From JBLMYQ01 sp050258375 (GTDB taxonomy: Bacteria; Bacillota; Clostridia; Acetivibrionales; UBA4821): 16,723 nucleotides of DNA. Shown here piece by piece: positions 1 through 6,126 of the stretch. Position 1 is the first letter of the stretch, and every line of letters starts with the position of its first letter. Both the position numbers and the translations under genes were made by a program. The DNA lies in assembly GCA_050258375.1 (NCBI GenBank), contig JBLMYQ010000080.1, positions 1-16,723 on the forward strand, in the 5' to 3' direction. The notes under the pieces were generated by a model, which was given only the letters and a program-made list of their open reading frames with translations, ran no database searches and was not told the origin of the DNA.

Positions 1-93
1 ATCCATAACCCTAATTATTAGTGTTATTACCTTATTATATTTTTGAATTATGAATAAAAGCTTAATACTTTCAGAGGTTCCTGTCAATCCGCA

Positions 94-122
94 TTGTAAA
101 AAGGCTATAAAAGGACTATAAT
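94..122 (+). promoter_or_regulatory. Predicted sigma-A promoter of the SLH protein gene
   Basis: TTGTAA at 94-99, a 17-nt spacer and a perfect TATAAT at 117-122 lie 60 bases before the start codon of the surface protein gene. This predicts transcription from about position 129 and a ~50-nt leader. The leader ends in a strong GAGGGGG ribosome site at about 167-173. The -35 box matches the consensus at four of six positions. The call is by pattern only. Confidence 0.55.
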
Positions 123-181
123 TAAAATGTATATTTTGGGAGTTTTAGCCAAAAAACAATATTTCTGAGGGGGAATATATC

Positions 182-2986
182 ATGCGGAATTTTAAGGTTA
201 TATTTTTTTTAGTCTTTTTGTTTGTATTACTTTCAGTGTCATTTACTGTAACAGCAAGTGCAGAATCTTCTAAAGTTAACTACCACGAGAAAATTCTTTT
301 AGGAGATATAAATCAGGATGGAAATATAAACACGTTGGATAAAGAATTACTTAATAATGCTATTGAAGGAACCTTAAAACTCACTTTAAAACAACAATTT
401 GTAGCGGACCTTAATTTTGACAGCTTAATAAATCAAGCAGATATCACAAAATTAGATAGCATAATTCAAAATGTATCATCCACAGGAAGTATTCCGCAGG
501 AACTCTTTAATGGTGTACTTTATGGAGCTTTAGAAAATTACGAAACTATTGGCAAAGCAGACTCTGACTTATTAATGAATTATATTGCTGGCAAAGAAAA
601 GTTTACTTTTCGTCGACAGCTTGCTGCAGATTTGAATACTGATAATACTATTGATATGCCAGATGCAATAATATTATCAACATATTTAAAAGGGCTTTCT
701 TTAAAAATATCCAATATTAGTCCTCAAGATGGTGAAAAAAAAGTAAATGTAAAAACTAAAATATATGTAAACTTCTCAAAGGATATAGAGATAAATACAG
801 AAAGCAAAGCTAATATAATTATACGCGATGCAAATTACAAGAGCAATTTTACCTGCGATTTTCTAAAAACTGGAGACCGTGAGATAACAATTGAAACTAC
901 CAGTGAAAAATATCCGCATTTGGATTATGATACCACTTATACATGCACAATTGAAAAAGGGTGCATAAAGGATTATGAAGGTAATCTGAATGAAGCTTAT
1001 ACCTTTAGCTTTACTACAGAAGCAGACCTTTCAGCAGATACTACATCTCCCTATGTCTTAAAAACTACCCCCGCAAATGGAGAAAAACTTATATCAGAGC
1101 TTTCCGATATAACAGTTCAATATTCAGAACCAATTACATATTCAAGTTACGGACTTTACTCTGCATGGATAAAATCTCAAGATGGCAGTAAACTTGGAGT
1201 TAGCGGAAAATTAGACGGTTCAAAGTTTATAATTCCTGCAAAAGATTTAAATCCGGGTACATTATATACAATAGAGATTGTTTCTGGAGCTTTTAAAGAT
1301 AATTCTGGCAATAAAACCTCTGTATATTCCTTCACCTTTACCACGCCAGGTCAGAAGGATACCACGCCTCCTACCGTTCTAAAGACTACCCCTTCAAATG
1401 GAACAGCAGTTTATGCACCAGAAGTTTGGGAAATAATTATTGAATACTCAGAACCTATTATATACTCAACAAATTATATTCAAAGAAAGAAATTCATCTC
1501 TGTAGAATCCAGTGATGGTGATATATATGGTTCTGATAAAATAGATGGTTCAAAACTTATAATTACATTAAAAGAGGGGGTAAAACCATCAAAATCGTAT
1601 CAAGTAAAAATAGGAAGTGATGAATTAAAGGATAATTCTGGCAATAAGGCTTCTGCATATTCTTTTAGCTTTACTACATCAGCTGAAAAAGATACTACAC
1701 CTCCTACACTTTTAAAATCTACTCCTTCAAATGGAGCAAAGAATGTAAATATAAAAACCGATATATCTCTATCGTTTTCAGAAAATGTGATAATAAATGA
1801 AAAAGCTAATACTGATGTGATTATCAAGAGCAAGGGTAATAACGCTTGGACTTGCTTCCTTACAAAAAATTCAGATAATACCATAAAAGTTGCCGCTATT
1901 AGCGATAAATATCCTCAATTTGATTATAATACTGAATATACATGTACAATCCAAAAGGGATGCATAAAGGATTCCTATGGTAATGTTAATGAGGAATATA
2001 CTTTTAGCTTTACTACAGAAACTGAGAAAGATATTACTTCCCCTACTATACTAACAACGACACCTGCAAATAAAGAAATACTTACATCCGAGCTTTCGAA
2101 AATAATAGTTGAGTATTCAGAACCAATCCAAAATTCTAAGGATGTATACTTTGCAGGGGGAAATCCTGTATGGATAAAAGCTCAAGACGGCAGTAGTCAA
2201 CCAGCTATAGCCAAAATAAATGATTCAATACTTACAATTGCTGTATCCGATTTAAAACCAAGAACACTTTATACTGTAGAAATTGCTGGCAGCGCATTTA
2301 GCGATAAAGCCAATAATAAAACCTCAGCATATAGTTTCAGTTTTACAACCGCGGCAGAAGCTCCTGTAGTACCTCCTGTTACACCTCCAGTCAGTACTAT
2401 AAATTTTTCTGACTTGCTGGCGAATCACTGGGCGTATAAAGCAGTAAGCGAAATGACTGCAAAAAAAATAATAAATGGTTTTACTGATGGAACATTTAGA
2501 CCAAATGCCACCGTAACACGTGAACAATTTGCAACAATGATGGTTCGAGCATTAAATCTACCAATAACAGAACCTAAAACGCCTACATTTAAAGATATGA
2601 ATAGTAAACATTGGGCATACAAGTATGTAGAATCAGCAAAATCATATCTGACAGGATATAAGAAATCAGATGGAACATACTACTACAAGGGCAGTATAAA
2701 TGCAACAAGAGAAGATATGGCTTATGCGCTTGTAAAAGCAAAAGGACTTGAAAATCAAGCTGCTGATATTGCGAAGCTCTCTACTATTTTTAAAGATGCT
2801 AACAAGATAAGCCCTGTACTTCGTAAATATGTATTGATAGCTTATGAAAATAATATTATATCAGGCTATACAGATAATACATTTAGACCTGCTGGTGCAC
2901 TTACCAGGGCTGAGGCAGCAGCACTGCTTTATAATGCCACAATGCAGCAGGAAGATACTACTGATGAAAAGGTTATCATGGATTAA
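182..2986 (+). CDS. S-layer-anchored surface protein: dockerin-like repeats, five Ig-like domains, three SLH repeats
   Basis: This 934-residue exported protein is predicted to sit on the cell wall. Residues 1-27 form a signal peptide ending near TASA. Residues 40-97 contain two dockerin-type calcium loops (D42/N44/D46/N48/D53 and D76/N78/D80/D87). A second dockerin-like unit follows at about 111-170; its first loop has lost its ligands but its second (D150/N152/D154/D161) is intact. Five Big_5/Ig-like domains follow at about 175-279, 287-388, 394-499, 505-612 and 619-723, each closing with a YSF-x-FTT type strand. A Pro/Val linker (727-738) leads to three SLH repeats (about 741-783, 802-850, 868-917) that should bind pyruvylated secondary cell-wall polymer. 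There is no enzyme domain. The ATG has GAGGGGG eight bases upstream. It is a single-gene unit with its own promoter and terminator. A likely role is display or docking at the surface; the partner is unknown. Confidence 0.9.
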   Translation: MRNFKVIFFLVFLFVLLSVSFTVTASAESSKVNYHEKILLGDINQDGNINTLDKELLNNAIEGTLKLTLKQQFVADLNFDSLINQADITKLDSIIQNVSSTGSIPQELFNGVLYGALENYETIGKADSDLLMNYIAGKEKFTFRRQLAADLNTDNTIDMPDAIILSTYLKGLSLKISNISPQDGEKKVNVKTKIYVNFSKDIEINTESKANIIIRDANYKSNFTCDFLKTGDREITIETTSEKYPHLDYDTTYTCTIEKGCIKDYEGNLNEAYTFSFTTEADLSADTTSPYVLKTTPANGEKLISELSDITVQYSEPITYSSYGLYSAWIKSQDGSKLGVSGKLDGSKFIIPAKDLNPGTLYTIEIVSGAFKDNSGNKTSVYSFTFTTPGQKDTTPPTVLKTTPSNGTAVYAPEVWEIIIEYSEPIIYSTNYIQRKKFISVESSDGDIYGSDKIDGSKLIITLKEGVKPSKSYQVKIGSDELKDNSGNKASAYSFSFTTSAEKDTTPPTLLKSTPSNGAKNVNIKTDISLSFSENVIINEKANTDVIIKSKGNNAWTCFLTKNSDNTIKVAAISDKYPQFDYNTEYTCTIQKGCIKDSYGNVNEEYTFSFTTETEKDITSPTILTTTPANKEILTSELSKIIVEYSEPIQNSKDVYFAGGNPVWIKAQDGSSQPAIAKINDSILTIAVSDLKPRTLYTVEIAGSAFSDKANNKTSAYSFSFTTAAEAPVVPPVTPPVSTINFSDLLANHWAYKAVSEMTAKKIINGFTDGTFRPNATVTREQFATMMVRALNLPITEPKTPTFKDMNSKHWAYKYVESAKSYLTGYKKSDGTYYYKGSINATREDMAYALVKAKGLENQAADIAKLSTIFKDANKISPVLRKYVLIAYENNIISGYTDNTFRPAGALTRAEAAALLYNATMQQEDTTDEKVIMD

Positions 2987-3012
2987 ATAAATAGTTTAAT
3001 CTATTTTCTTCA

Positions 3013-3055
3013 AGAGACTAATCCCAAACTAAGGGATTGATCTCTTTCTTTTTTG
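3013..3055 (+). terminator. Intrinsic terminator after the SLH protein gene
   Basis: Arms 3013-3025 and 3033-3045 pair over 13 positions with one mismatch and one G-U pair. They enclose a 7-nt loop and are followed by a T-rich run (3046-3054). It lies 27 bases after the stop codon. Confidence 0.85.
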
Positions 3056-3080
3056 TTCTATCTTAGCTAATTTGTGTATA

Positions 3081-3109
3081 TTGACTTAATCATTTACCTG
3101 TTTTATAAT
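3081..3109 (+). promoter_or_regulatory. Strong predicted promoter of smpB (and possibly ssrA)
   Basis: TTGACT at 3081-3086, a 17-nt spacer and a perfect TATAAT at 3104-3109 make the best sigma-A match in the window. The predicted start of transcription is near 3116, about 50 bases before the smpB start. The terminator-like hairpin at 3118-3140 therefore falls at the extreme 5' end of the transcript. Confidence 0.7.
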
Positions 3110-3117
3110 ATAACTGC

Positions 3118-3144
3118 CCCGCCATTTTGGTGGGTTTTTTACCC
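3118..3144 (+). terminator. Promoter-proximal terminator-like hairpin before smpB
   Basis: CCCGCC (3118-3123) pairs with GGTGGG (3129-3134), with one G-U pair and a 5-nt loop, and six T residues follow. This is the form of an intrinsic terminator, but it begins about two bases after the predicted smpB transcription start. The bases ACCC at 3141-3144 can instead pair with GGGT at 3132-3135, giving a mutually exclusive smaller hairpin. It could attenuate smpB, protect the mRNA 5' end, or act as a second stop for read-through from the SLH gene. Confidence 0.55.
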
Positions 3145-3165
3145 TAAGACCGAGGAATGTTGATT

Positions 3166-3627
3166 ATGGATAACAAAAAGATATTAGCCAACAACAAAAA
3201 AGCTTATCACGATTACTTCATAGATGAAACTTTTGAGGCTGGTATTTCATTGTCCGGAACTGAAGTTAAATCAGTACGCATGGGAAAGGTTAATCTTAAG
3301 GACAGTTATGCATATATTAAAAATGGTGAAGTTCTTCTTTCCAATACGCATATTAGTCCATATGAACAAGGAAACATCTTCAACCTGGATCCTCTGAGAG
3401 ATAGAAAGCTACTGTTAAACAAACAAGAAATAAATAAGATTACTGGTTGGCTGACACAAAAGGGTTATACGCTGGTTGCCCTAAGTATATATTTAAAGGG
3501 TAAATGGGTAAAGGTTCAGCTTGGTCTTGCCAGGGGTAAAAAGTTGTATGATAAAAGGGATGACATTGCCGAGCGCGATGCAAAAAGACAGATTGAGCAA
3601 AGGCTTAAGGAACAAAGCAAGTATTAA
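3166..3627 (+). CDS. smpB: SsrA-binding protein SmpB
   Basis: SmpB binds the tRNA-like domain of tmRNA and delivers it with EF-Tu to stalled ribosomes for trans-translation. The 153 residues match the family's usual length (about 150-160) and cover the whole fold: the early NKKAYHDY segment, the GISLSGTEVKS strand, SYAYIKNGEV, the NTHISPYEQG segment, and a basic C-terminal tail (KKLYDKRDD...KRQIEQRLKEQ) that enters the ribosomal A site. The ATG at 3166 is preferred because GAGG at 3152-3155 lies ten bases upstream. The in-frame ATG at 3157, which would add three residues, sits directly on that ribosome site. ssrA lies 159 bases downstream on the same strand with no clear terminator between, so co-transcription is plausible. 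Confidence 0.96.
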   Translation: MDNKKILANNKKAYHDYFIDETFEAGISLSGTEVKSVRMGKVNLKDSYAYIKNGEVLLSNTHISPYEQGNIFNLDPLRDRKLLLNKQEINKITGWLTQKGYTLVALSIYLKGKWVKVQLGLARGKKLYDKRDDIAERDAKRQIEQRLKEQSKY

Positions 3628-3660
3628 CTTACCCCATCCAAAAATATATTACAATAAAGA

Positions 3661-3781
3661 TAAATCGTCATAAGCAAGAAGAGCAAGGCGTGCGAGGTGA
3701 AAAGCGTGGAGCGTACATAAAAGTACGTGAGCACTTTGAGACCGATGCATAACACAGCTATTCGAAGCTTATCACGATTTA
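3661..3781. repeat. Imperfect 121-bp long inverted repeat (MITE/REP-like) between smpB and ssrA
   Basis: The terminal 15 bases, 3661-3675 and 3767-3781, are inverted repeats matching at 14 of 15 positions. The centre is a GTAC (3713-3716) / GTAC (3723-3726) hairpin with a 6-nt A-rich loop. Partial complementarity, broken by small bulges, continues across the whole length, so the single strand could fold into one long rod. Its composition is clearly more GC-rich than the flanks. There is no ORF. It ends only five bases before the mature tmRNA 5' end. It looks like a dispersed non-autonomous element, but copy number cannot be seen from one window. Confidence 0.65.
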
Positions 3782-3786
3782 GATAT

Positions 3787-4139
3787 GGGGGCGTATTGGT
3801 TTCGACGTTAAGACTGAATCAAGATAAGCGGGTGGTGGATTCTCGTTGGCCACCTAAAAAACGAGAAACTTAAATTAAACGCTAACAATAACGAATTAGC
3901 TTTAGCTGCTTAGTCGCAGCTAACGTTCAACCTGAGAGTTCCGCGACTTGGGATTGGGCGTCGACTAGCGGAGAACGAACTTAGCAAAGCTTTGAGCTAG
4001 GCCGGACTTATGAAGCTACTTAAGCAATAATCCTGTTAGTGGGAGTATTGTAGAGGGAATGTTAAATCACTAACTGCACCCGGAGAAATTTTTGTGGATG
4101 TTTTTTCGGACAGGGGTTCGACTCCCCTCGCCTCCACCA
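3787..4139 (+). ncRNA. ssrA: Transfer-messenger RNA (tmRNA, one-piece)
   Basis: tmRNA rescues stalled ribosomes by acting as alanyl-tRNA and then as a short mRNA. The 5' end GGGGGCG (3787-3793) pairs with CGCCTCC (4129-4135, one G-U pair), forming the acceptor stem. A discriminator A and an encoded CCA (4137-4139) follow. The T-arm with TTCGACT lies at about 4112-4128. The first 20 bases carry the conserved GTATTGGTTTCGACG segment of the tRNA-like domain. The tag frame is at 3881-3913. Pseudoknot-forming sequence lies on both sides of the tag. Length (353 nt) is typical. No obvious promoter lies directly upstream because the repeat at 3661-3781 occupies that place, so the precursor probably starts further up, perhaps at the smpB promoter. 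Confidence 0.97.
3881..3913 (+). other. tmRNA tag reading frame, encoded tag ANNNELALAA
   Basis: GCT at 3881 is the likely resume codon. The frame reads ANNNELALAA and ends at TAG (3911-3913). With the tRNA-borne alanine the tag would be AANNNELALAA. The terminal LALAA/ALAA motif is the degradation signal read by ClpXP-type proteases and is typical of clostridial tags. The resume codon is assigned by position and by the tag it gives, not by experiment. Confidence 0.9.
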
Positions 4140-4144
4140 AAAAT

Positions 4145-4178
4145 AAAAAAGTCACTCATTGAGTGACTTTTTTATTTT
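4145..4178. terminator. Bidirectional intrinsic terminator for ssrA and the convergent DUF operon
   Basis: GTCACTC (4151-4157) and GAGTGAC (4161-4167) pair with a 3-nt loop. An A run lies upstream and a T run downstream (4168-4178), so it can work on both strands. It starts six bases after the tmRNA CCA end. Confidence 0.88.
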
Positions 4179-4186
4179 AGATAAAT

Positions 4187-4199
4187 GGGAGTCGAACCC
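4187..4199 (-). repeat. Inverted 13-nt copy of the tmRNA T-arm
   Basis: GGGAGTCGAACCC here is the exact reverse complement of GGGTTCGACTCCC in ssrA (4114-4126). It lies just outside the ssrA terminator. Read on the - strand it looks like a T-stem-loop, but no acceptor stem or CCA follows, so it is a fragment and not a gene. It may be the vestige of an integration event or of a lost tRNA/tmRNA 3' end. Confidence 0.5.
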
Positions 4200-4239
4200 T
4201 GAGAGGGCATGAGGCGTAAAGAAAATAATAAAATTGTTT

Positions 4240-5511
4240 TTAGCCGAATGCTGTGAGTCCGGATAATTTGCGAATATATTTAATCAGCTGCTGTTCCCAT
4301 CCTGATTCAGAATGCCAATCCGATGCTTCCTTCTGCTTTTGAGCTGCAAAATTAAATATTACTGCAAGCTCAGCTTTATCAAGAGTCTTGTATAGTTCAA
4401 TACAATCATCATCCCAAAAGCAGGTATTTAAAATTTCAATACAGTCACCTAAGCTGTGCACCTTCTGCTTGAACATGGCAATTTTATCGGATATATAACG
4501 ACAACTGCTAATTTCATATATAAGAGCTCGAAGCTCCTCATCAGACATCATCTCACCATCAACAAACTGAAAGTCGGAAACTTCAGTTTCTTCTGGATAA
4601 GAAAGAGAAAGAAATATGCCTTCCAGTTGATTTGTCGGCAGTAGTGCTTCTATTCTTGCGTACAAATTTACCGCTGTAGATTTCAGATATTCTTTTTCCG
4701 CAGCATTTGTTATTTGCAGGCAGCAGCAGAGCTTCTCAGATGCCTGACTGAGCACTTCAACCGCTTCTTTTTTAGACCATGTATGGAACAAGCAAAGCAG
4801 CCGGCTTCTATCCGAATCCGTAATGTCAAGCAAAGCAATATCAGCATCAAGTAATGCAAGCCCTATGGCATTTGTCACTATGGGTTCATATATATTGATA
4901 AGGAGCTCCTTATAATCTAAGCAATATCTTTCTAATAACACTTTAATTCTTTCAGTATCAAATCGTCTGCAAAATTCGTTTTCTATGACAAGCTGCCGTA
5001 GATATTCATTGATGTACTCAATACCTTGGAGTTCATCTGGTACAGCATGACATAGCTGGTAGTCAATACTGCATGGTATATCATGGGCAAAGAATCTGTA
5101 GTCGTATTTTTTGAAAAATATATCTATCTCTTGAAGAGTATCATTAAAAGAGACATTTTCTATTGGCAAGGCATTTGCTTTAGCCTTGATTAAAAGCTCT
5201 TTTCCGGCTTCAATTTTTGCTTCGATTTTTATCCAACTTAATTTTAACAATATATCCATATTTTCGTTCTTAAGGAGAGATATATTCTTATCACTCGATT
5301 TTAAATATATACCAATAGAAAAACAGATTGATTTTAGCAGTTCCTGGGCTGTTTCTACCGGAACAGATGTGCTGTCGCCCATAGTGAAGCGTTCGGTCCT
5401 GTCACCTAGTAAATTCCAAAGCCTTACTTGTATATTTTTTAGTTCTTCCTCTGTAAATACACCATTTCGCAAATCATGTTCCGATATGAGTAATAAACTA
5501 TTTGCGTCCAT
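4240..5511 (-). CDS. Uncharacterised protein resembling DUF6179
   Basis: This is a 423-residue, acidic, mostly helical protein with no signal peptide or membrane segment, so probably cytoplasmic. From memory its pattern, including the IPCSIDYQLCH and ELQGIEYINEYL segments (about 145-172), resembles the DUF6179 family of Clostridia. That assignment is recalled, not searched. Notable cysteines occur at 147, 154 and in a CCC run at 262-264, too irregular to call a metal site. The ATG has TAGGAGGG just upstream, and this ribosome site overlaps the stop codon of the preceding gene. The 8-bp gap implies an operon with translational coupling. Transcription ends at the shared terminator 4145-4178. 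Function is unknown. Confidence 0.75.
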   Translation of the reverse strand: MDANSLLLISEHDLRNGVFTEEELKNIQVRLWNLLGDRTERFTMGDSTSVPVETAQELLKSICFSIGIYLKSSDKNISLLKNENMDILLKLSWIKIEAKIEAGKELLIKAKANALPIENVSFNDTLQEIDIFFKKYDYRFFAHDIPCSIDYQLCHAVPDELQGIEYINEYLRQLVIENEFCRRFDTERIKVLLERYCLDYKELLINIYEPIVTNAIGLALLDADIALLDITDSDRSRLLCLFHTWSKKEAVEVLSQASEKLCCCLQITNAAEKEYLKSTAVNLYARIEALLPTNQLEGIFLSLSYPEETEVSDFQFVDGEMMSDEELRALIYEISSCRYISDKIAMFKQKVHSLGDCIEILNTCFWDDDCIELYKTLDKAELAVIFNFAAQKQKEASDWHSESGWEQQLIKYIRKLSGLTAFG

Positions 5512-5519
5512 ATTCCCTC

Positions 5520-5978
5520 CTAAAACGTATCTGTATCCTCTCTCTCATAACCGTACCTAGTATTTCGACAAAGCTCTTCAAGAGTCATATCGCTTAAGTA
5601 TTCCAATGACCCTTGGCATACCCCATCAAATTTTTGCTTCATAAAAGTGATTAATTCTTCATCCGATATTAAATCATTGGATTCATTCTTAAAGTAGTAG
5701 AAAGCGTCCTGAAGCTCCAATATAGTATCTTCATAATTTTCCTGTATGATATATGGAGAATCACAAAACTCTGTAATCAGCTTCTTTAGTATGCCCTGCC
5801 CAAACTCAATACGTCCTGTATTTTTTAGGGCCTCAAAGCGTTTTTCTACAAGGCTTTGTATTTGGTGCTCAGAAAGAAATAAGCCGAACCTTACTGTCAG
5901 TTCATTGCACTCCCGAAGCTCTTCGGCTGTTTGCAATTTTTGAATATTCACAATAGTCATATCAAATCTTTCATCCAC
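5520..5978 (-). CDS. Uncharacterised protein resembling DUF6323
   Basis: This 152-residue acidic, soluble, helical protein is the first gene of a two-gene operon. The segment GRIEFGQGILKKLITEFCDSP (interrupted here only for naming) followed by an acidic helix and DLISDEELITFMK recalls the DUF6323 family, which I remember as the usual neighbour of DUF6179. This is recollection, not a search. The GTG at 5978 is chosen because GGAGG lies eight bases upstream (5986-5990). The longer frame from a TTG at 5993 would start upstream of that ribosome site. No enzyme motif, DNA-binding helix or membrane segment is visible. Confidence 0.72.
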   Translation of the reverse strand: MDERFDMTIVNIQKLQTAEELRECNELTVRFGLFLSEHQIQSLVEKRFEALKNTGRIEFGQGILKKLITEFCDSPYIIQENYEDTILELQDAFYYFKNESNDLISDEELITFMKQKFDGVCQGSLEYLSDMTLEELCRNTRYGYEREDTDTF

Positions 5979-5998
5979 TAATATCACCTCCAACCTGT

Positions 5999-6027
5999 AG
6001 CATAATCTTATGTCCGAGGTATTGCAA
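5999..6027 (-). promoter_or_regulatory. Possible promoter of the DUF6323/DUF6179-like operon
   Basis: On the - strand, TTGCAA (6027-6022), a 17-nt spacer and TATGCT (6004-5999) precede the GTG start. Both boxes are moderate matches. The implied leader is very short, only about 14 bases, so this is a tentative call. Confidence 0.35.
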
Positions 6028-6083
6028 GACTTGAATTTTTGCCCGATTTGTGGTAATATAAATGTGTAAGAGGCAACTAATAT

Positions 6084-6114
6084 AAAAAAAACTGTTCGAG
6101 AGAACAGTTTTTTT
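6084..6114 (-). terminator. Intrinsic terminator after the GH18 gene
   Basis: ACTGTTC (6091-6097) and GAACAGT (6102-6108) enclose a GAGA loop. They are flanked by A7 and T6 runs that extend the stem and supply a T tract on either strand. On the - strand it lies 13 bases beyond the GH18 stop codon. Confidence 0.88.
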
Positions 6115-6126
6115 ATTTGACTATTT

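Noticed and set aside
2..46. Possible 3' end of an upstream membrane protein gene: 14 mostly hydrophobic codons then TGA on the + strand
   Set aside because: Too short to support, and AT-rich DNA readily gives Ile/Leu runs by chance.
1600..1884. Antisense frame of about 94 codons within the surface protein gene
   Set aside because: It is the shadow of a repetitive, well-supported gene, with no ribosome site or recognisable domain; the same applies to other antisense frames inside 2324-2622, 4456-5560, 6483-7696, 13547-13729 and 14532-16712.
3157..3165. Upstream ATG (3157) or TTG (3160) as the smpB start
   Set aside because: They lie on or within five bases of the GAGG ribosome site at 3152-3155; ATG 3166 has suitable spacing.
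4181..4215. A tRNA gene on the - strand
   Set aside because: Only a T-arm-like piece is present; no acceptor, D-arm or anticodon arm can be built around it.
3787..4239. Prophage or genomic island integrated at ssrA
   Set aside because: No integrase, phage gene or direct repeat of the tmRNA 3' end is present in the window; only the inverted 13-nt fragment remains.
5979..5993. TTG at 5993 as start of the DUF6323-like gene
   Set aside because: It lies upstream of the GGAGG that serves the GTG at 5978.
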